Counted from the first letter of the stretch, positions 10,987 through 20,458 are shown. The stretch is 61,707 nt of DNA from Clostridia bacterium (GCA_017470145.1 JAFUFB010000024.1:1-61707); one strand, 5' to 3'. A program made the numbers and translations. The notes: generated by a model from the sequence alone, not told the origin.

Positions 10987-11015
10987 CCGGCGCGTTTCCC
11001 CGCGCCGGATTTTTT
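10987..11015 (+). terminator. Rho-independent terminator after rpoD
   Basis: Stem CCGGCGCG / CGCGCCGG with a TTTCCC loop followed by ATTTTTTC, starting 11 bases after the rpoD stop. Confidence 0.9.
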
Positions 11016-11038
11016 CGAAAGGAAACCGATTCATACCC

Positions 11039-11710
11039 ATGCTGGACGCAAGACTTTCCCTGGCCCTTTCCCTGTATGAGCCCTGCTCCCTGGCGGCGGA
11101 TATCGGCACGGACCATGCCCATCTGCCCATTGCGCTGCTGCGCAGCGGCCGCTGCCAGCGGATGATTCTTTCCGACATCAGCCCAGACGCCCTGTCCAAC
11201 GCCCGGGGGAACATCGCCAGGGCGGGGCTTACCTCTCGAGTGGACTTCCGATTGGGGGACGGACTTGCCCCCCTGGGGGAGCGCTGCGGCATGATCTCCA
11301 TCCTCGGCATGGGGGGCCGCACCATTCAGGAGATGCTGCTCCGCCATCCTGAGGCGCTTCAGGAGGCGCCGCTGCTGCTCTCCGCCCATACAGATCTGCC
11401 CTTGGTTCGCCAGGCGGTGATGGACATCGGCTATCATCTGGTGTCCGAGACGCCCTGCCTGGACGCCGGACGGTACTATCTAATGCTGAAAGCCCTGCCC
11501 GGGCCAGAAGCGCTCACGCCCCAGGAGCTGCGGCTGGGGAAACAGCTGTTTTTCTCCGACGCCCCCGCCCTCCAACCTTATCTAGCCCATCGGCTCTCCG
11601 TCCTGTCCCACAAGCTGCAAGGACTGCAAAGAGCCGCTTCTCCGGACAAAGCCCAAATCGCGGAGCTGGAATCCGATATTGAATATCTGAAAGGAGCAAT
11701 GATCCCATGA
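11039..11710 (+). CDS. trmK: tRNA (adenine(22)-N1)-methyltransferase
   Basis: 223 residues. A Rossmann SAM-binding start is visible (SLAADIGTDHAHLPIALL, about residues 18-36), then SDISPDALSNARGNI and the family-typical ILGMGGRTIQEML. TrmK methylates N1 of A22 in tRNA. Its stop overlaps the start of the Nif3-family gene by 4 bases, so the two are translationally coupled, as in Bacillus and many Clostridia. Confidence 0.93.
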   Translation: MLDARLSLALSLYEPCSLAADIGTDHAHLPIALLRSGRCQRMILSDISPDALSNARGNIARAGLTSRVDFRLGDGLAPLGERCGMISILGMGGRTIQEMLLRHPEALQEAPLLLSAHTDLPLVRQAVMDIGYHLVSETPCLDAGRYYLMLKALPGPEALTPQELRLGKQLFFSDAPALQPYLAHRLSVLSHKLQGLQRAASPDKAQIAELESDIEYLKGAMIP

Positions 11711-12465
11711 ACGTGCAAAACATCTACGACCTGCTGGACGCGGTGGCTCCCTTTGAAACCCAGGAGCCCTACGACAATTCCGGCCTGCTGGTGGGCTCCC
11801 CCTCCCAGGAGGTGACCGGCATTCTGTTCGCCCTGGACGTAACGGACTCCGTCATTCAGGAAGCTGTGTCCTTAGGCGCCAACCTTATCGTCACCCATCA
11901 TCCCCTGATGTTTGACCCCATCCGCCGGCTCACGGATGAAACCTTTGAAGGCCGGCTGATCCTGCGCCTGGCCCGGGAAAACATCTCCCTCATCGCCAGC
12001 CATACCTGCCTGGACCAAGCCCCCGGCGGCATCAATGACGCCCTGGCGGAATGCTGCGCTCTGCTGGATGTGGAAGGGGAAGGCTTCGTCCGGGTGGGAA
12101 CCCTGCCTCAGGCTATGCGGGCCGGGGAGCTGAAGGAATATCTTGCGGCCGCCTTGAACACGGAGGTGCGCCTCATGGGGGATCCGGATATCCAGGTTTC
12201 CCGGTTGGGCCTATGCTCCGGCGCCGGCGGCTCGGAATGGGAATCCGCCGTTTCCCTGGGGGCCCAGGCCTTCCTCTCCGGCGAGGTGAAGCATCATCTG
12301 GCCCTGGCCATGGCCGGCAGCGGCGTGCCCTGCTTTGAGTGCGGCCATTTTGCCACGGAGCAGCCTGGAATTTTTGCCCTGGCCGATGCTTTACAAAGCG
12401 CCCTGAATCAGGTACAATACACTTTGGGTATCTATAAAACAAAGACGGGAGCTTATCCCGCCTGA
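11707..12465 (+). CDS. Nif3-like dinuclear metal-centre protein
   Basis: 252 residues. The conserved metal-binding signatures are present: PYDNSGLLVG near the N-terminus, NLIVTHHPLMFDP, and the C-terminal GEVKHHLALAMAGSGV and CGHFATEQPG. The family (YqfO/DUF34) forms hexameric toroids with a di-metal site and lacks a settled function, although GTP cyclohydrolase-like roles have been proposed. This copy is the short form without the central PII-like insert. ATGA overlap with trmK. Confidence 0.92.
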   Translation: MNVQNIYDLLDAVAPFETQEPYDNSGLLVGSPSQEVTGILFALDVTDSVIQEAVSLGANLIVTHHPLMFDPIRRLTDETFEGRLILRLARENISLIASHTCLDQAPGGINDALAECCALLDVEGEGFVRVGTLPQAMRAGELKEYLAAALNTEVRLMGDPDIQVSRLGLCSGAGGSEWESAVSLGAQAFLSGEVKHHLALAMAGSGVPCFECGHFATEQPGIFALADALQSALNQVQYTLGIYKTKTGAYPA

Positions 12466-12471
12466 GGGCCG

Positions 12472-12504
12472 TGGCAGGCGGTGATAGATGCCTGATGCCT
12501 GCCA
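12472..12504 (+). other. Perfect 8-bp hairpin in the spacer between the Nif3 and zinc-ribbon genes
   Basis: TGGCAGGC (12472-12479) pairs with GCCTGCCA (12497-12504) across a 17-base loop. No T-tract follows, so it is more likely an mRNA processing or stability structure than a terminator. It ends just before the AGGAGG of the next gene. Confidence 0.5.
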
Positions 12505-12524
12505 GACAGGAGGCCGTATTAGAC

Positions 12525-13223
12525 ATGAATTTTGAAGCATTATGGGCGTTTCAGACAGAGGATTTAAAGGCCGAGGCCATCGCCACGGAGATTAAGCGTT
12601 CTCCCACCCGGGTGAAGCTGGAAAAATCCCGGGATTTTATCATGGAGCGCCAGAAGCAGTATAAGCAGATTGAGGACAGCATCGCCGCCATCGCGGATCG
12701 GAAGGATGTCCTGATTCACGCGCTGGAGAACACCATCGCCCAGATCGAGGGCCAGCGCCAGCGGATGGATCAGCTGGATCCGGAGGATGAAGAGGCCGTC
12801 TCCGCCCTGCGGGAAGAGGTTTCCCGCTCCCGGGAGGAGATACGTTCCCTGGAGAAGGAATTGAACCACATGACCGCCGATTCCTCCACCTATGATAAGC
12901 AGCTTCGGGCCGTCCGGGTGGACGCGGCCAAGCAGAAGCAGATTTTCGACCAGCTGAAGGTGGATTACGAAAACGAGAGCAAGGCCAAGAAGGAAGAATT
13001 AGAGCAGCAACGCGTCCGGGTCAAGAATCTGGAAAGCTCCGTGGAGCCGGAGCTGATGACGGAATACTTGGCCATCAAAAAGCACACCTCGCCCCCGGTG
13101 GTCCGCCTGCAATATGGCCAGTGCTCCGGGTGCAACACCAGCCTTCCCTCCGCCACCCTGAGCAAGATCAAGAACGGCGCCCTGGTGGAATGTGAAACCT
13201 GCGGCAGAATGATCATTCAGTAA
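12525..13223 (+). CDS. Coiled-coil protein with C-terminal C4 zinc ribbon
   Basis: 232 residues from ATG 12525, chosen because AGGAGG lies 11 bases upstream; a GTG at 12471 would extend it without a ribosome site. Most of the protein (about residues 25-185) is a heptad-rich, highly charged coiled coil. The last 35 residues carry CSGC and CETC pairs, a zinc ribbon. This is the COG1579 type, often placed after the Nif3 gene. Function is not established; nucleic-acid or ribosome-associated roles have been suggested for relatives. Confidence 0.88.
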   Translation: MNFEALWAFQTEDLKAEAIATEIKRSPTRVKLEKSRDFIMERQKQYKQIEDSIAAIADRKDVLIHALENTIAQIEGQRQRMDQLDPEDEEAVSALREEVSRSREEIRSLEKELNHMTADSSTYDKQLRAVRVDAAKQKQIFDQLKVDYENESKAKKEELEQQRVRVKNLESSVEPELMTEYLAIKKHTSPPVVRLQYGQCSGCNTSLPSATLSKIKNGALVECETCGRMIIQ

Positions 13224-13234
13224 TAGTACAATTT

Positions 13235-13265
13235 CACGCTCGCCCGCTTCCGGGTGGGTGTGTTT
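13235..13265 (+). terminator. Possible terminator before malQ
   Basis: A 12-bp stem including GU pairs (13235-13246 with 13251-13262) around a CTTC loop, followed by only TTTC. Weak T-tract, so termination may be partial. Confidence 0.45.
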
Positions 13266-13307
13266 CAAAGAAGTGAAAAATATACGCATTATCTTGGAGC
13301 GAAACAC

Positions 13308-14780
13308 ATGCGACAGTCCGGCATCTTAATGCATATCACCTCCCTGCCCTCCCCTGGCGGCATTGGCGATTTAGGCCCGGCAGCCTATCGTTTCGCCGAT
13401 TTTCTGGCCCAGAGCGGCATGAAAATCTGGCAGGTGCTGCCTGTGGGCCCCACGGGCTATGGGGAAAGCCCTTACCAGTCCGGCTCCGCCTTCGCCGGCA
13501 ATCCCCTGCTGATCTCCCTGCATCTGCTGCGTGAGGAAGGCTTGCTCTCCTTTGAGGATCGGGAGATCTATGCGCCTGCCGATCCTGAGCGGGTGAATTA
13601 TGACGCAGTCCGGCAGAACAAAACCGCCCTGTTGCGCCGCGCCTTTCAGCAGTCCGGCGGGAAGCTGTCTTCCCAGCTCTCCGTCTTCCGTCATTCCCAG
13701 CCCTGGGCCGGGGATTACGCCCTTTTCTCCGCCCTGAAGGAACATTTTGGCGGCGTGATGTGGACCCAGTGGCCGGATCGGGGCATCCGGAACCGGCGCT
13801 TCCTTTTCCTCTGGAAGTATCGCTGGCAGCTGCGCCAGGAGGTGCAGTTTCATCTCTTCTGCCAGTATCTGTTCCGGAAGCAGTGGCTGGCGCTGCGGCA
13901 GTATTGCAATCAGCGAGGCGTCTCCCTCTTTGGGGATATGCCTATCTATGTGGCGGAGGACTCCGCGGACACCTGGACCCATCCGGAGATCTTCCAGCTG
14001 GACAAGAATCGCATACCCACCCGGGTGGCCGGCGTCCCGCCGGATTATTTTTCCGAGGATGGTCAGCTCTGGGGCAATCCCCTCTATCGCTGGGATGCGC
14101 TGGAAAAGAAGGGTTTCTCCTGGTGGGTGGATCGGATGCGGGCCATGGCTGATCTGTACGACATGGTTCGGGTGGATCATTTCATCGGCTTTGGCAATTA
14201 TTATTCCATCCCCTATGGCGCCCCCAATGCCCGGAACGGCGAATGGGTCATCGGCCCCGGCCAGGCGTTGTTTGAAAAGCTGAAGCAGGCGGTACCGGAT
14301 TTAAAGATCGTCGCCGAGGATCTGGGCGAGGTCAGCGATCGGGTGCGTCAACTTATGGATTGGACGGGCTATCCCGGCATGCGGGTGCTCTGCTTCGGCT
14401 TCGATGGGGATGAATCCAATCCTCACTTCCCGACGAACTATGTGCCGAATATCGTGCTTTATACCGGCACCCATGATAACGATACCGTCCGGGGCTGGGC
14501 AGAGAAAGCCTCCCCCCAGGCCTTGGCTTTCGCGGAGAAAACTCTGGGCTTCCAGGGGGCCCAGGAGGCTCCCGCCGCCTTCCTTCGGGGCGCCGCCGCC
14601 TCCGTGGCAGATACGGTGGTCTTCCCCATGCAGGATGTGCTGGGGCTGGATAGCTCCGCCCGGATGAATCTCCCCGGCACCATCGGCGGCAACTGGCTTT
14701 GGCGCATGAGGCCGGAGGTGGATCTGGCCTCCCTTTCCCAGCAGCTCTCCCAATTGAATTTGAAATATCATCGGGCATGA
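13308..14780 (+). CDS. malQ: 4-alpha-glucanotransferase
   Basis: 490 residues from ATG 13308 (MRQSGILMHITSLPSPGGIGDLG), with GGAG 9 bases upstream. GH77 signatures: VLPVGPTGYGESPYQS, the nucleophile region MVRVDHFIGF, the acid/base region IVAEDLGEV, and TGTHDNDTVRGW. It moves alpha-1,4-glucan segments between chains (amylomaltase). It is followed after 25 bases by glgP, so the pair should process maltodextrins and glycogen to glucose-1-phosphate. Confidence 0.95.
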   Translation: MRQSGILMHITSLPSPGGIGDLGPAAYRFADFLAQSGMKIWQVLPVGPTGYGESPYQSGSAFAGNPLLISLHLLREEGLLSFEDREIYAPADPERVNYDAVRQNKTALLRRAFQQSGGKLSSQLSVFRHSQPWAGDYALFSALKEHFGGVMWTQWPDRGIRNRRFLFLWKYRWQLRQEVQFHLFCQYLFRKQWLALRQYCNQRGVSLFGDMPIYVAEDSADTWTHPEIFQLDKNRIPTRVAGVPPDYFSEDGQLWGNPLYRWDALEKKGFSWWVDRMRAMADLYDMVRVDHFIGFGNYYSIPYGAPNARNGEWVIGPGQALFEKLKQAVPDLKIVAEDLGEVSDRVRQLMDWTGYPGMRVLCFGFDGDESNPHFPTNYVPNIVLYTGTHDNDTVRGWAEKASPQALAFAEKTLGFQGAQEAPAAFLRGAAASVADTVVFPMQDVLGLDSSARMNLPGTIGGNWLWRMRPEVDLASLSQQLSQLNLKYHRA

Positions 14781-14805
14781 ATTTGATACAGGAGGAACAC
14801 ACAAA

Positions 14806-17181
14806 ATGAACGCGAAAGAATTGATTCAACGGACCGAGGCCAATCTGCTGACCCAGGCCCATACCACCCTGCAGGCTGCCACCCCAGCGCAGCTGCACAA
14901 CGCCCTCTCCGCCGCCGCCATGGAGCAGATTGCTCCCCTGTGGCAGGCGAAAGAAGCGGAGCGTTTCCCCCGCCGCCAGGCCTATTACCTGTCCATGGAG
15001 TATCTGGTGGGCCGGCTGGTGTATAACAATCTATATTGCATGGGCCTGCTGACGGAGGTGAAGGATCTGCTGGCGGAAAAGGGCGTAGACCTGGCCGCCC
15101 TGGAGGATATTGAAGATGATGCCTTCGGCAATGGCGGGCTGGGCCGGCTGGCCGCCTGCTTTCTGGATAGCGCGGTGACCTGCAATCTTCCCCTGACGGG
15201 CTATGGCCTCCGCTTCAAGTATGGCCTGTTTAAGCAATCCTTCGTGGATGGTCGGCAAGTAGAATCCCCAGATGACTGGTCCCGGTTCGGCGATCCCTGG
15301 TCCATTCGCCGGGTAGAGGAGGCGGTGGTGGTCTCCATGAAAACCGGCGATGTGCTGGCCGTGCCCTATGATATGCCCGTGGTAGGCTATGGCTTGAAAA
15401 ACGTGGGAACCCTGCGTCTCTGGCAAACCGAAAGCCTCCACGAGATCGATTTTTCCCTTTTCAATGATCAGCAGTATGCCCGGGCCGCCGCGGATAAGAA
15501 TCAGGCGGAGGATATCGTCAAGATCCTCTATCCCAACGATTCCAAGCGCGCCGGAAAGCAGCTGCGGGTCAAGCAGCAGTATGTGCTGGTCTCCGCCTCC
15601 CTGCAGGATCTGCTGCGGAAATTTGAGCAGCGTCATGGTCAGGATTATTCCGCCTTCCCCCAGGAGGTTACCGCCCAACTGAATGACACTCATCCCGTCA
15701 TGGCTATTCCAGAGCTGATCCGTCTGTTGGGGCTGCGGGGCGTGGATTTCGAAACCGCCTTCGGCATCGCTCAGCAGACCTTTGCTTACACGAATCATAC
15801 CGTCATGCAGGAAGCCCTGGAAAAATGGGATCTGCCCCTGCTCTCCTCCGTCTGCCCGGAGATCGTAGCCATCATGCGCCAAATTGACGCCCGCTTCAAG
15901 GCGGAAATGAAGCAGCTGGGGAAGGAAGTGCTGCCGGATCGGTGCATCATTGAGGGCCGCCGGGTCCATATGGCCCAGCTGGCGGTCTATGCCACCCACG
16001 CCACCAACGGCGTGGCGGAGCTGCACTCCCAGATTTTGAAGGACGATCTATTCTCCAAATGGTTCGAGATTTACCCGGATCGGTTCCAGAATAAAACCAA
16101 TGGCATTACCCAGCGACGTTGGCTGGGGCTGTGCAATCCGGAGCTCTGCGCCCTGATCGAGAGCCGGGTAGGCGCCGGCTTCGAGACGGATCTGGACCGG
16201 CTGCGGGGTTTAGTCCCCCTCATCGATGATTCCCTGTGCCAGGAGTTTATCGCCGTCAAGCGGGCGAAAAAGGAACAGCTGGCGGCGGAGATCGAAAAGC
16301 GGGAATCCATCTCCCTTTCCCCGGACATGGTTTTCGATGTACAGGTGAAGCGGCTGCACGAATATAAGCGCCAGTTCATGAACGCCCTGTCCATCCTGGC
16401 CATCTATCAGTCCCTGAAGCAGGGCGAGCTGCAGGATTTGCCTCCCGTCGCCTTTATCTTCGGCGCCAAGGCTGCTCCCGGCTATGCCCGGGCCAAGGCA
16501 GTCATCTATTGGATCCATCAAATTGCCGCCCTGGTGAACAACGATCCCGACGTGGCCGGCCGGCTGAAGGTCGTCTTTGTGCAGAATTACAATTGCTCCT
16601 GGGCGGAAAAGATCATCCCCGCGGCGGATATCTCCGAGCAAATCTCCCCCGCCGGCACGGAGGCCTCCGGCACGGGAAATATGAAGCTGATGCTGAATGG
16701 CGCGGTAACCCTGGGCACCTTTGATGGCGCTAATGTAGAGATCACGGAGGAGGCCGGCCGGGAAAATGAGTATATCTTCGGCGCCACGGTTGCGGAGCTC
16801 AATGCCCTGAAGGAAAGCTATGATCCCCAGGCCATTTACGAAGCCAATCCCGTTATCCGCGCCGCTCTGGATACTCTGGATGATGGTACCTTCCCGGAGA
16901 TTCCCGGTTTCGCCCCCGGGCAGGAGGGCACTCTGGCGGAGCTGAAGCAGGCCATTCTGAAGGGGGCCAGCTGGCATGCCCCGGATCACTATTTCGTCCT
17001 GCAGGATTTCCCCTCCTATCTGGAGGCAAAGCTGGCCGCCATCACCGATGCGGGACATCATCCCCTGTCCTTTGCCCGCAAATGCCTCATGAATGTCGCC
17101 ACCGCGGGCAAGTTCTCCTCCGACCGCACCATTCGCCAGTATGCCCAGGAGATCTGGCAGGTGGAGGAAAGCACCGATTGA
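14806..17181 (+). CDS. glgP: Glycogen/starch/alpha-glucan phosphorylase
   Basis: 791 residues with AGGAGG 10 bases before the ATG. GT35 features: the N-terminal SMEYLVGRLVYNN, EDDAFGNGGLGRLAACFLDS, and the PLP-lysine segment SGTGNMKLMLNGAVTLGT near residue 630. It phosphorolyses alpha-1,4 glucan ends to glucose-1-phosphate. It is co-transcribed with malQ. Slightly shorter than many bacterial GlgP proteins but with all conserved blocks. Confidence 0.96.
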   Translation: MNAKELIQRTEANLLTQAHTTLQAATPAQLHNALSAAAMEQIAPLWQAKEAERFPRRQAYYLSMEYLVGRLVYNNLYCMGLLTEVKDLLAEKGVDLAALEDIEDDAFGNGGLGRLAACFLDSAVTCNLPLTGYGLRFKYGLFKQSFVDGRQVESPDDWSRFGDPWSIRRVEEAVVVSMKTGDVLAVPYDMPVVGYGLKNVGTLRLWQTESLHEIDFSLFNDQQYARAAADKNQAEDIVKILYPNDSKRAGKQLRVKQQYVLVSASLQDLLRKFEQRHGQDYSAFPQEVTAQLNDTHPVMAIPELIRLLGLRGVDFETAFGIAQQTFAYTNHTVMQEALEKWDLPLLSSVCPEIVAIMRQIDARFKAEMKQLGKEVLPDRCIIEGRRVHMAQLAVYATHATNGVAELHSQILKDDLFSKWFEIYPDRFQNKTNGITQRRWLGLCNPELCALIESRVGAGFETDLDRLRGLVPLIDDSLCQEFIAVKRAKKEQLAAEIEKRESISLSPDMVFDVQVKRLHEYKRQFMNALSILAIYQSLKQGELQDLPPVAFIFGAKAAPGYARAKAVIYWIHQIAALVNNDPDVAGRLKVVFVQNYNCSWAEKIIPAADISEQISPAGTEASGTGNMKLMLNGAVTLGTFDGANVEITEEAGRENEYIFGATVAELNALKESYDPQAIYEANPVIRAALDTLDDGTFPEIPGFAPGQEGTLAELKQAILKGASWHAPDHYFVLQDFPSYLEAKLAAITDAGHHPLSFARKCLMNVATAGKFSSDRTIRQYAQEIWQVEESTD

Positions 17182-17200
17182 TTCGATTCTCTCATGTTTT

Positions 17201-17233
17201 ACCCGTCCTCCCCCTCGGGAGGACGGGTTTTTG
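17201..17233 (+). terminator. Rho-independent terminator after glgP
   Basis: Stem ACCCGTCCTCC / GGAGGACGGGT with a short CCCTCG loop and a TTTTTG run, 20 bases past the glgP stop. Confidence 0.92.
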
Positions 17234-17247
17234 TCAAAAAAACACCA

Positions 17248-17276
17248 TTGACGAAACACCGTCAGACTGTTAAAAT
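17248..17276 (+). promoter_or_regulatory. Promoter of the SH3-domain gene
   Basis: TTGACG (17248-17253), 17-base spacer, TAAAAT (17271-17276); each hexamer matches five of six consensus bases. Located between the glgP terminator and the next ATG. Confidence 0.65.
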
Positions 17277-17325
17277 TTATGCATCTGGAATTGAATGACA
17301 TTGATTTTTGAGGAGATGATGGATC

Positions 17326-17973
17326 ATGATGTCCAGGCGTTTCGGTTCCCTTCTGCTGGTTTGCCTGCTTCTGTTGGGCGTCTGTGTTTCCGCCCTGGCC
17401 GCCGGAGAGATGCAGCAGGGCTCCATGTATGTCAACACCGCCAATGGCAAAGCCCTGCGTTTCCGCTCTTCCAAGTCCACCTCGGCGGATAATGTGCTGA
17501 CCGAGATCCCCTATGGCACGAAGGTTTACGTCCTGGACTGGGATAGCACCTGGGCGAGGATTCGTTACAACAGCGCCGTGGGCTATGTGGTGAAGAAGCA
17601 TTTGTCCATCGCCCGGCCCGATTCCTATGAGGTCGTCCAGGCCGAACGGGCGGAGCAGGAAGCCATCAAGGAGCAGGAAAAAGCTGTGAAAACTGCCAAC
17701 AGCAAGCTGGATCATTCCAAGCTGAAAAAGGTGGACACCTACGATGTCACCGTTCGAACCGGCGTGGAGGATCTGGCCGCCAGCCTGTATGCCAAGGCGG
17801 ATCTGACCTCCGAGGTGCTGGTTGCCTACGAGGAAGGTACCCGGCTGGAGGTCACCGCTAAGAATAAGGATTGGGCGCTGGTTTATCATGGCGGAACCGA
17901 GCGCACTGGCTATATGCTCCTGGAGGATCTGGAAGAGGATCTGGTGGAGGACGAGATTCTGGAAGACGATTGA
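17326..17973 (+). CDS. Secreted bacterial SH3-domain protein
   Basis: 215 residues. Signal peptide MMSRRFGSLLLVCLLLLGVCVSALA, then an SH3b fold about residues 32-95 (MYVNTANGKALRFRSSKST...LTEIPYGTKVYVLDW...GYVVKKHL), a charged helix (115-145), and a second shorter SH3-like unit (DVTVRTGVEDLAASLYAKADL...TGYMLLEDL). The C-terminus is acidic. SH3b domains commonly bind peptidoglycan or mediate secreted-protein contacts; no catalytic domain is present. Monocistronic, with its own promoter and a shared terminator. ATG at 17329 is an equally good start. Confidence 0.8.
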   Translation: MMSRRFGSLLLVCLLLLGVCVSALAAGEMQQGSMYVNTANGKALRFRSSKSTSADNVLTEIPYGTKVYVLDWDSTWARIRYNSAVGYVVKKHLSIARPDSYEVVQAERAEQEAIKEQEKAVKTANSKLDHSKLKKVDTYDVTVRTGVEDLAASLYAKADLTSEVLVAYEEGTRLEVTAKNKDWALVYHGGTERTGYMLLEDLEEDLVEDEILEDD

Positions 17974-17986
17974 TTGAAGGCACAGG

Positions 17987-18016
17987 AAAACGGCGCGGGG
18001 CTCTCCCGCGCCGTTT
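17987..18016. terminator. Bidirectional terminator between the SH3 gene and sufU
   Basis: AAAACGGCGCGGG / CCCGCGCCGTTTT around a short loop: A-run on one side and T-run on the other, so it can serve both converging transcripts. Confidence 0.9.
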
Positions 18017-18031
18017 TCCTATGCTTTGTTT

Positions 18032-18454
18032 TTATTCTCCCTGGGCGATGGCGTCCAGCGTGTGCCATCCCAGCACCGCGCATTTCACCCGGGCGGGCAT
18101 GTGGCTGACGTCGATCAGCGCTCCCGCCTCTTCCATCTGTTCAATCTCCTCGTCCGTAACCTTGCCGGTAATCATTCGCCGGAAGATCTCCGAAAGCCGT
18201 TCCGCTTCCTCCTGGGTCTTCCCGATGATCAGGTCCAGCATGATATCCGCCGAGGCCTGAGAAATGGCGCAGCCGTCGCCCACAAAGCCGCCGTCCACGA
18301 TCTTCCCATCCTCCAGCCGCAGCTGCAGGGTGATATCGTCGCCGCAGCTGGGGTTGACGCCCCGTTTTTCCACGTTCGCCCCCGGCACCTCCCGCTTGTG
18401 GGCCGGACGCAGGTTGTGGTCGTTGATAATCTCCCGATAAAAGCTATTCTGCAT
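18032..18454 (-). CDS. sufU: SufU-type iron-sulfur cluster assembly protein
   Basis: 140 residues. The three conserved cysteines are in NPSCGDD, GDGCAIS and RVKCAVL, the SufU/IscU pattern, with the SufU-specific insertion before the last cysteine. In Bacillota SufU is a zinc protein that accepts sulfur from SufS. Its start overlaps the sufS end by 11 bases. Last gene of the suf operon. Confidence 0.93.
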   Translation of the reverse strand: MQNSFYREIINDHNLRPAHKREVPGANVEKRGVNPSCGDDITLQLRLEDGKIVDGGFVGDGCAISQASADIMLDLIIGKTQEEAERLSEIFRRMITGKVTDEEIEQMEEAGALIDVSHMPARVKCAVLGWHTLDAIAQGE

Positions 18455-19658
18455 ATCCCATTCTCCCCCGCACGGTGCGAAGGCTCTCCGCCAGGCGGTG
18501 AATCTCCTCCTCCGTGTTGTAAAACATGATGCTGGCCCGGACGGTGGATCGGACGCCTAAATGCTGCATCAGGGGCTGGGCGCAATGGTGTCCCGCCCGG
18601 ATGCACACGCCGTCGCTGCTCAAAATCTCCGCGATGTCGTGGGGATGCACCCCCTCCATGGTGAAGGTAAAGATGCCGTGATGCTCCTCCGCCTTTTCCG
18701 CACCAATCAACTCCAGATGGGGCACGGCCCGCAGCGCCTCCATGGCGGTCCGGCTCAGCGCCTCCTCCCGGGCCTGAATCCATTCAAACCCCAGCTCGTT
18801 GTAATAATCGATGGCTGCAGCCAGCCCCGCCGCGCCGGCGGCGTTCACCGTCCCCGCCTCGAATTTGTGGGGCAGCTCCGCCCAGGTGGCCCCGTCCCGG
18901 GTCACATATTCGATCATCTCGCCGCCCCGCAGGAAGGGAGGCATCTTCTCCAGCAGCTCCTTCCGGCCGTACAGCACGCCGATGCCCATGGGGCCGCACA
19001 TCTTGTGGCCGGAGAAGGCCAGGAAATCCACTCCCAGCTCCCCCACGTTGACCGGCAGATGGGGCACGCTCTGGGCCCCGTCGCAGACGAAGATGGCCCC
19101 CGCCTCATGGGCGATCTGGGCGAACCGCTGGATGGGATATTCCCGGCCCAGCACGTTGCTCAGCTGCGTCATGGCGACGATTCGGGTCCGCCCATTCAGC
19201 TGGGCCCGGAAGGCCTCCTCCGAAATGGAGCCGTCGGCCTCGCATTCCAGGAAGCGAATCCGAGCCCCTGCCCGTTCCGCCGCCATTTGCCAGGGCAGGA
19301 AATTGCTGTGGTGCTCCACGATGGACACCAGAATTTCGTCCCCCGCCTGCAGAAAGCTGCCGTAGCTATAGGCAATCAGGTTCATGCTCTCGGAGGTGTT
19401 GCGGGTAAAGATGATCTCCTCCGTGCTCTCCGCCCCCAGGAAGGCCCGTACCTTTTCCCGGGCGTTTTCATAGGCGGCGGTGGCCTCCTGGCTCAGCTCG
19501 TAAAGGCCCCGCAGGGGATTGGCATTGTATTTTCTGTAGAAATCCCCTTCCGCCTGAATGACGCATGCCGGCTTTTGGGCTGTGGCGGCGCTGTCCAGAT
19601 AGGCGATGTCCTTTCGCTCCTGGATCAGGGGAAAATCCGCCCGGATGTCCCTGTTCAT
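18444..19658 (-). CDS. sufS: Cysteine desulfurase SufS
   Basis: 404 residues. Group II cysteine desulfurase: PLP-lysine in FSGHKMCGPMGIGVLYG, active cysteine in RAGHHCAQPLMQHLG near the C-terminus, start motif IAYLDSAATAQKP. It supplies persulfide sulfur to SufU. Overlaps sufD by 4 bases. Confidence 0.96.
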   Translation of the reverse strand: MNRDIRADFPLIQERKDIAYLDSAATAQKPACVIQAEGDFYRKYNANPLRGLYELSQEATAAYENAREKVRAFLGAESTEEIIFTRNTSESMNLIAYSYGSFLQAGDEILVSIVEHHSNFLPWQMAAERAGARIRFLECEADGSISEEAFRAQLNGRTRIVAMTQLSNVLGREYPIQRFAQIAHEAGAIFVCDGAQSVPHLPVNVGELGVDFLAFSGHKMCGPMGIGVLYGRKELLEKMPPFLRGGEMIEYVTRDGATWAELPHKFEAGTVNAAGAAGLAAAIDYYNELGFEWIQAREEALSRTAMEALRAVPHLELIGAEKAEEHHGIFTFTMEGVHPHDIAEILSSDGVCIRAGHHCAQPLMQHLGVRSTVRASIMFYNTEEEIHRLAESLRTVRGRMGYAE

Positions 19659-20458
19659 GCGTCCTTTTCCTCCGTTCCCATCAGCCTGTCCCGGACGCCG
19701 GCGTCCGGAATCTTTCGGATCACGGCTTCCACCCGGGCCTTCGCCATCATCCGCTCCACCTCCTCCGGGCTTAATCCCCGGGTTTGCAGGTAGAAGCTCA
19801 GGTTTTCATCCAGCCGGCCGATGGAGGCGCCGTGGTTGCCCACCACGTCCTCCTCCGCACAGAGGATCACCGGCACGCTGCGGTTCCGCACCTGGGGATC
19901 CAGCAGCAGCACTTCCTCCATCTCGTTGCCCACGGCGCCCTTGCAGCCCTTGCGCAGGTCAATGGTGCCCCGCAGAATCTTCTGGCTCTCCCCGCTCATG
20001 ACGCCGGAGGCGTTGATCTGGCTTTCCGTCTTCCTGCCCAGATGGATGGCTTCCACGTTCATGTCCAGCACATCCGCCTCCGCCAGGCGGTATCCAATCT
20101 CCGCCGCGAAGGAGCTGCCGTCCCCGGCCAACTCGGCGGTGCAGTTATCGTACACCGGGCCGCCCCCCAGGATCACGCGATACCATTCAAACCGGGCGCC
20201 CTGGCCGCAGCGGACGTGAATATCGTTCACCCGCTGGCCGCCGGCGGTGGAAACCTGAATCAGCTTCAGGGTCGCCCCCTCTGCCAGCTCCGCCTGCCAC
20301 CTCCAGCTGTCTTCGCCGTTTTCCAGGATCACCGTCCGCTCCTCCTGGGGTGCCAGGGTAATCTTTTCTTCCAGTACCTTTTCCGGCAGGGAAACCTCCG
20401 TGCCGTTGCCCCCCAGCCAGCCAAAGGTTTTGGCGATCGGGGTATTTACGGTTGCCAT
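19655..20458 (-). CDS. sufD: SufD-like Fe-S scaffold subunit
   Basis: 267 residues, a short SufB/SufD-family protein with the beta-helix core and conserved C-terminal part (NRSVPVILCAEEDVVGNHGASIGRLDENLSFYLQTRGLS.EE). SufD pairs with SufB in the SufBC2D scaffold. It is shorter than usual (about 350-430 residues), reduced mainly at the N-terminus. Overlaps sufB by one base. Confidence 0.9.
   Translation of the reverse strand: MATVNTPIAKTFGWLGGNGTEVSLPEKVLEEKITLAPQEERTVILENGEDSWRWQAELAEGATLKLIQVSTAGGQRVNDIHVRCGQGARFEWYRVILGGGPVYDNCTAELAGDGSSFAAEIGYRLAEADVLDMNVEAIHLGRKTESQINASGVMSGESQKILRGTIDLRKGCKGAVGNEMEEVLLLDPQVRNRSVPVILCAEEDVVGNHGASIGRLDENLSFYLQTRGLSPEEVERMMAKARVEAVIRKIPDAGVRDRLMGTEEKDA

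Noticed and set aside
16210-17889. 559-codon minus frame opposite glgP and the SH3 gene
   Set aside because: Spans a strong plus-strand terminator and two genuine plus genes.
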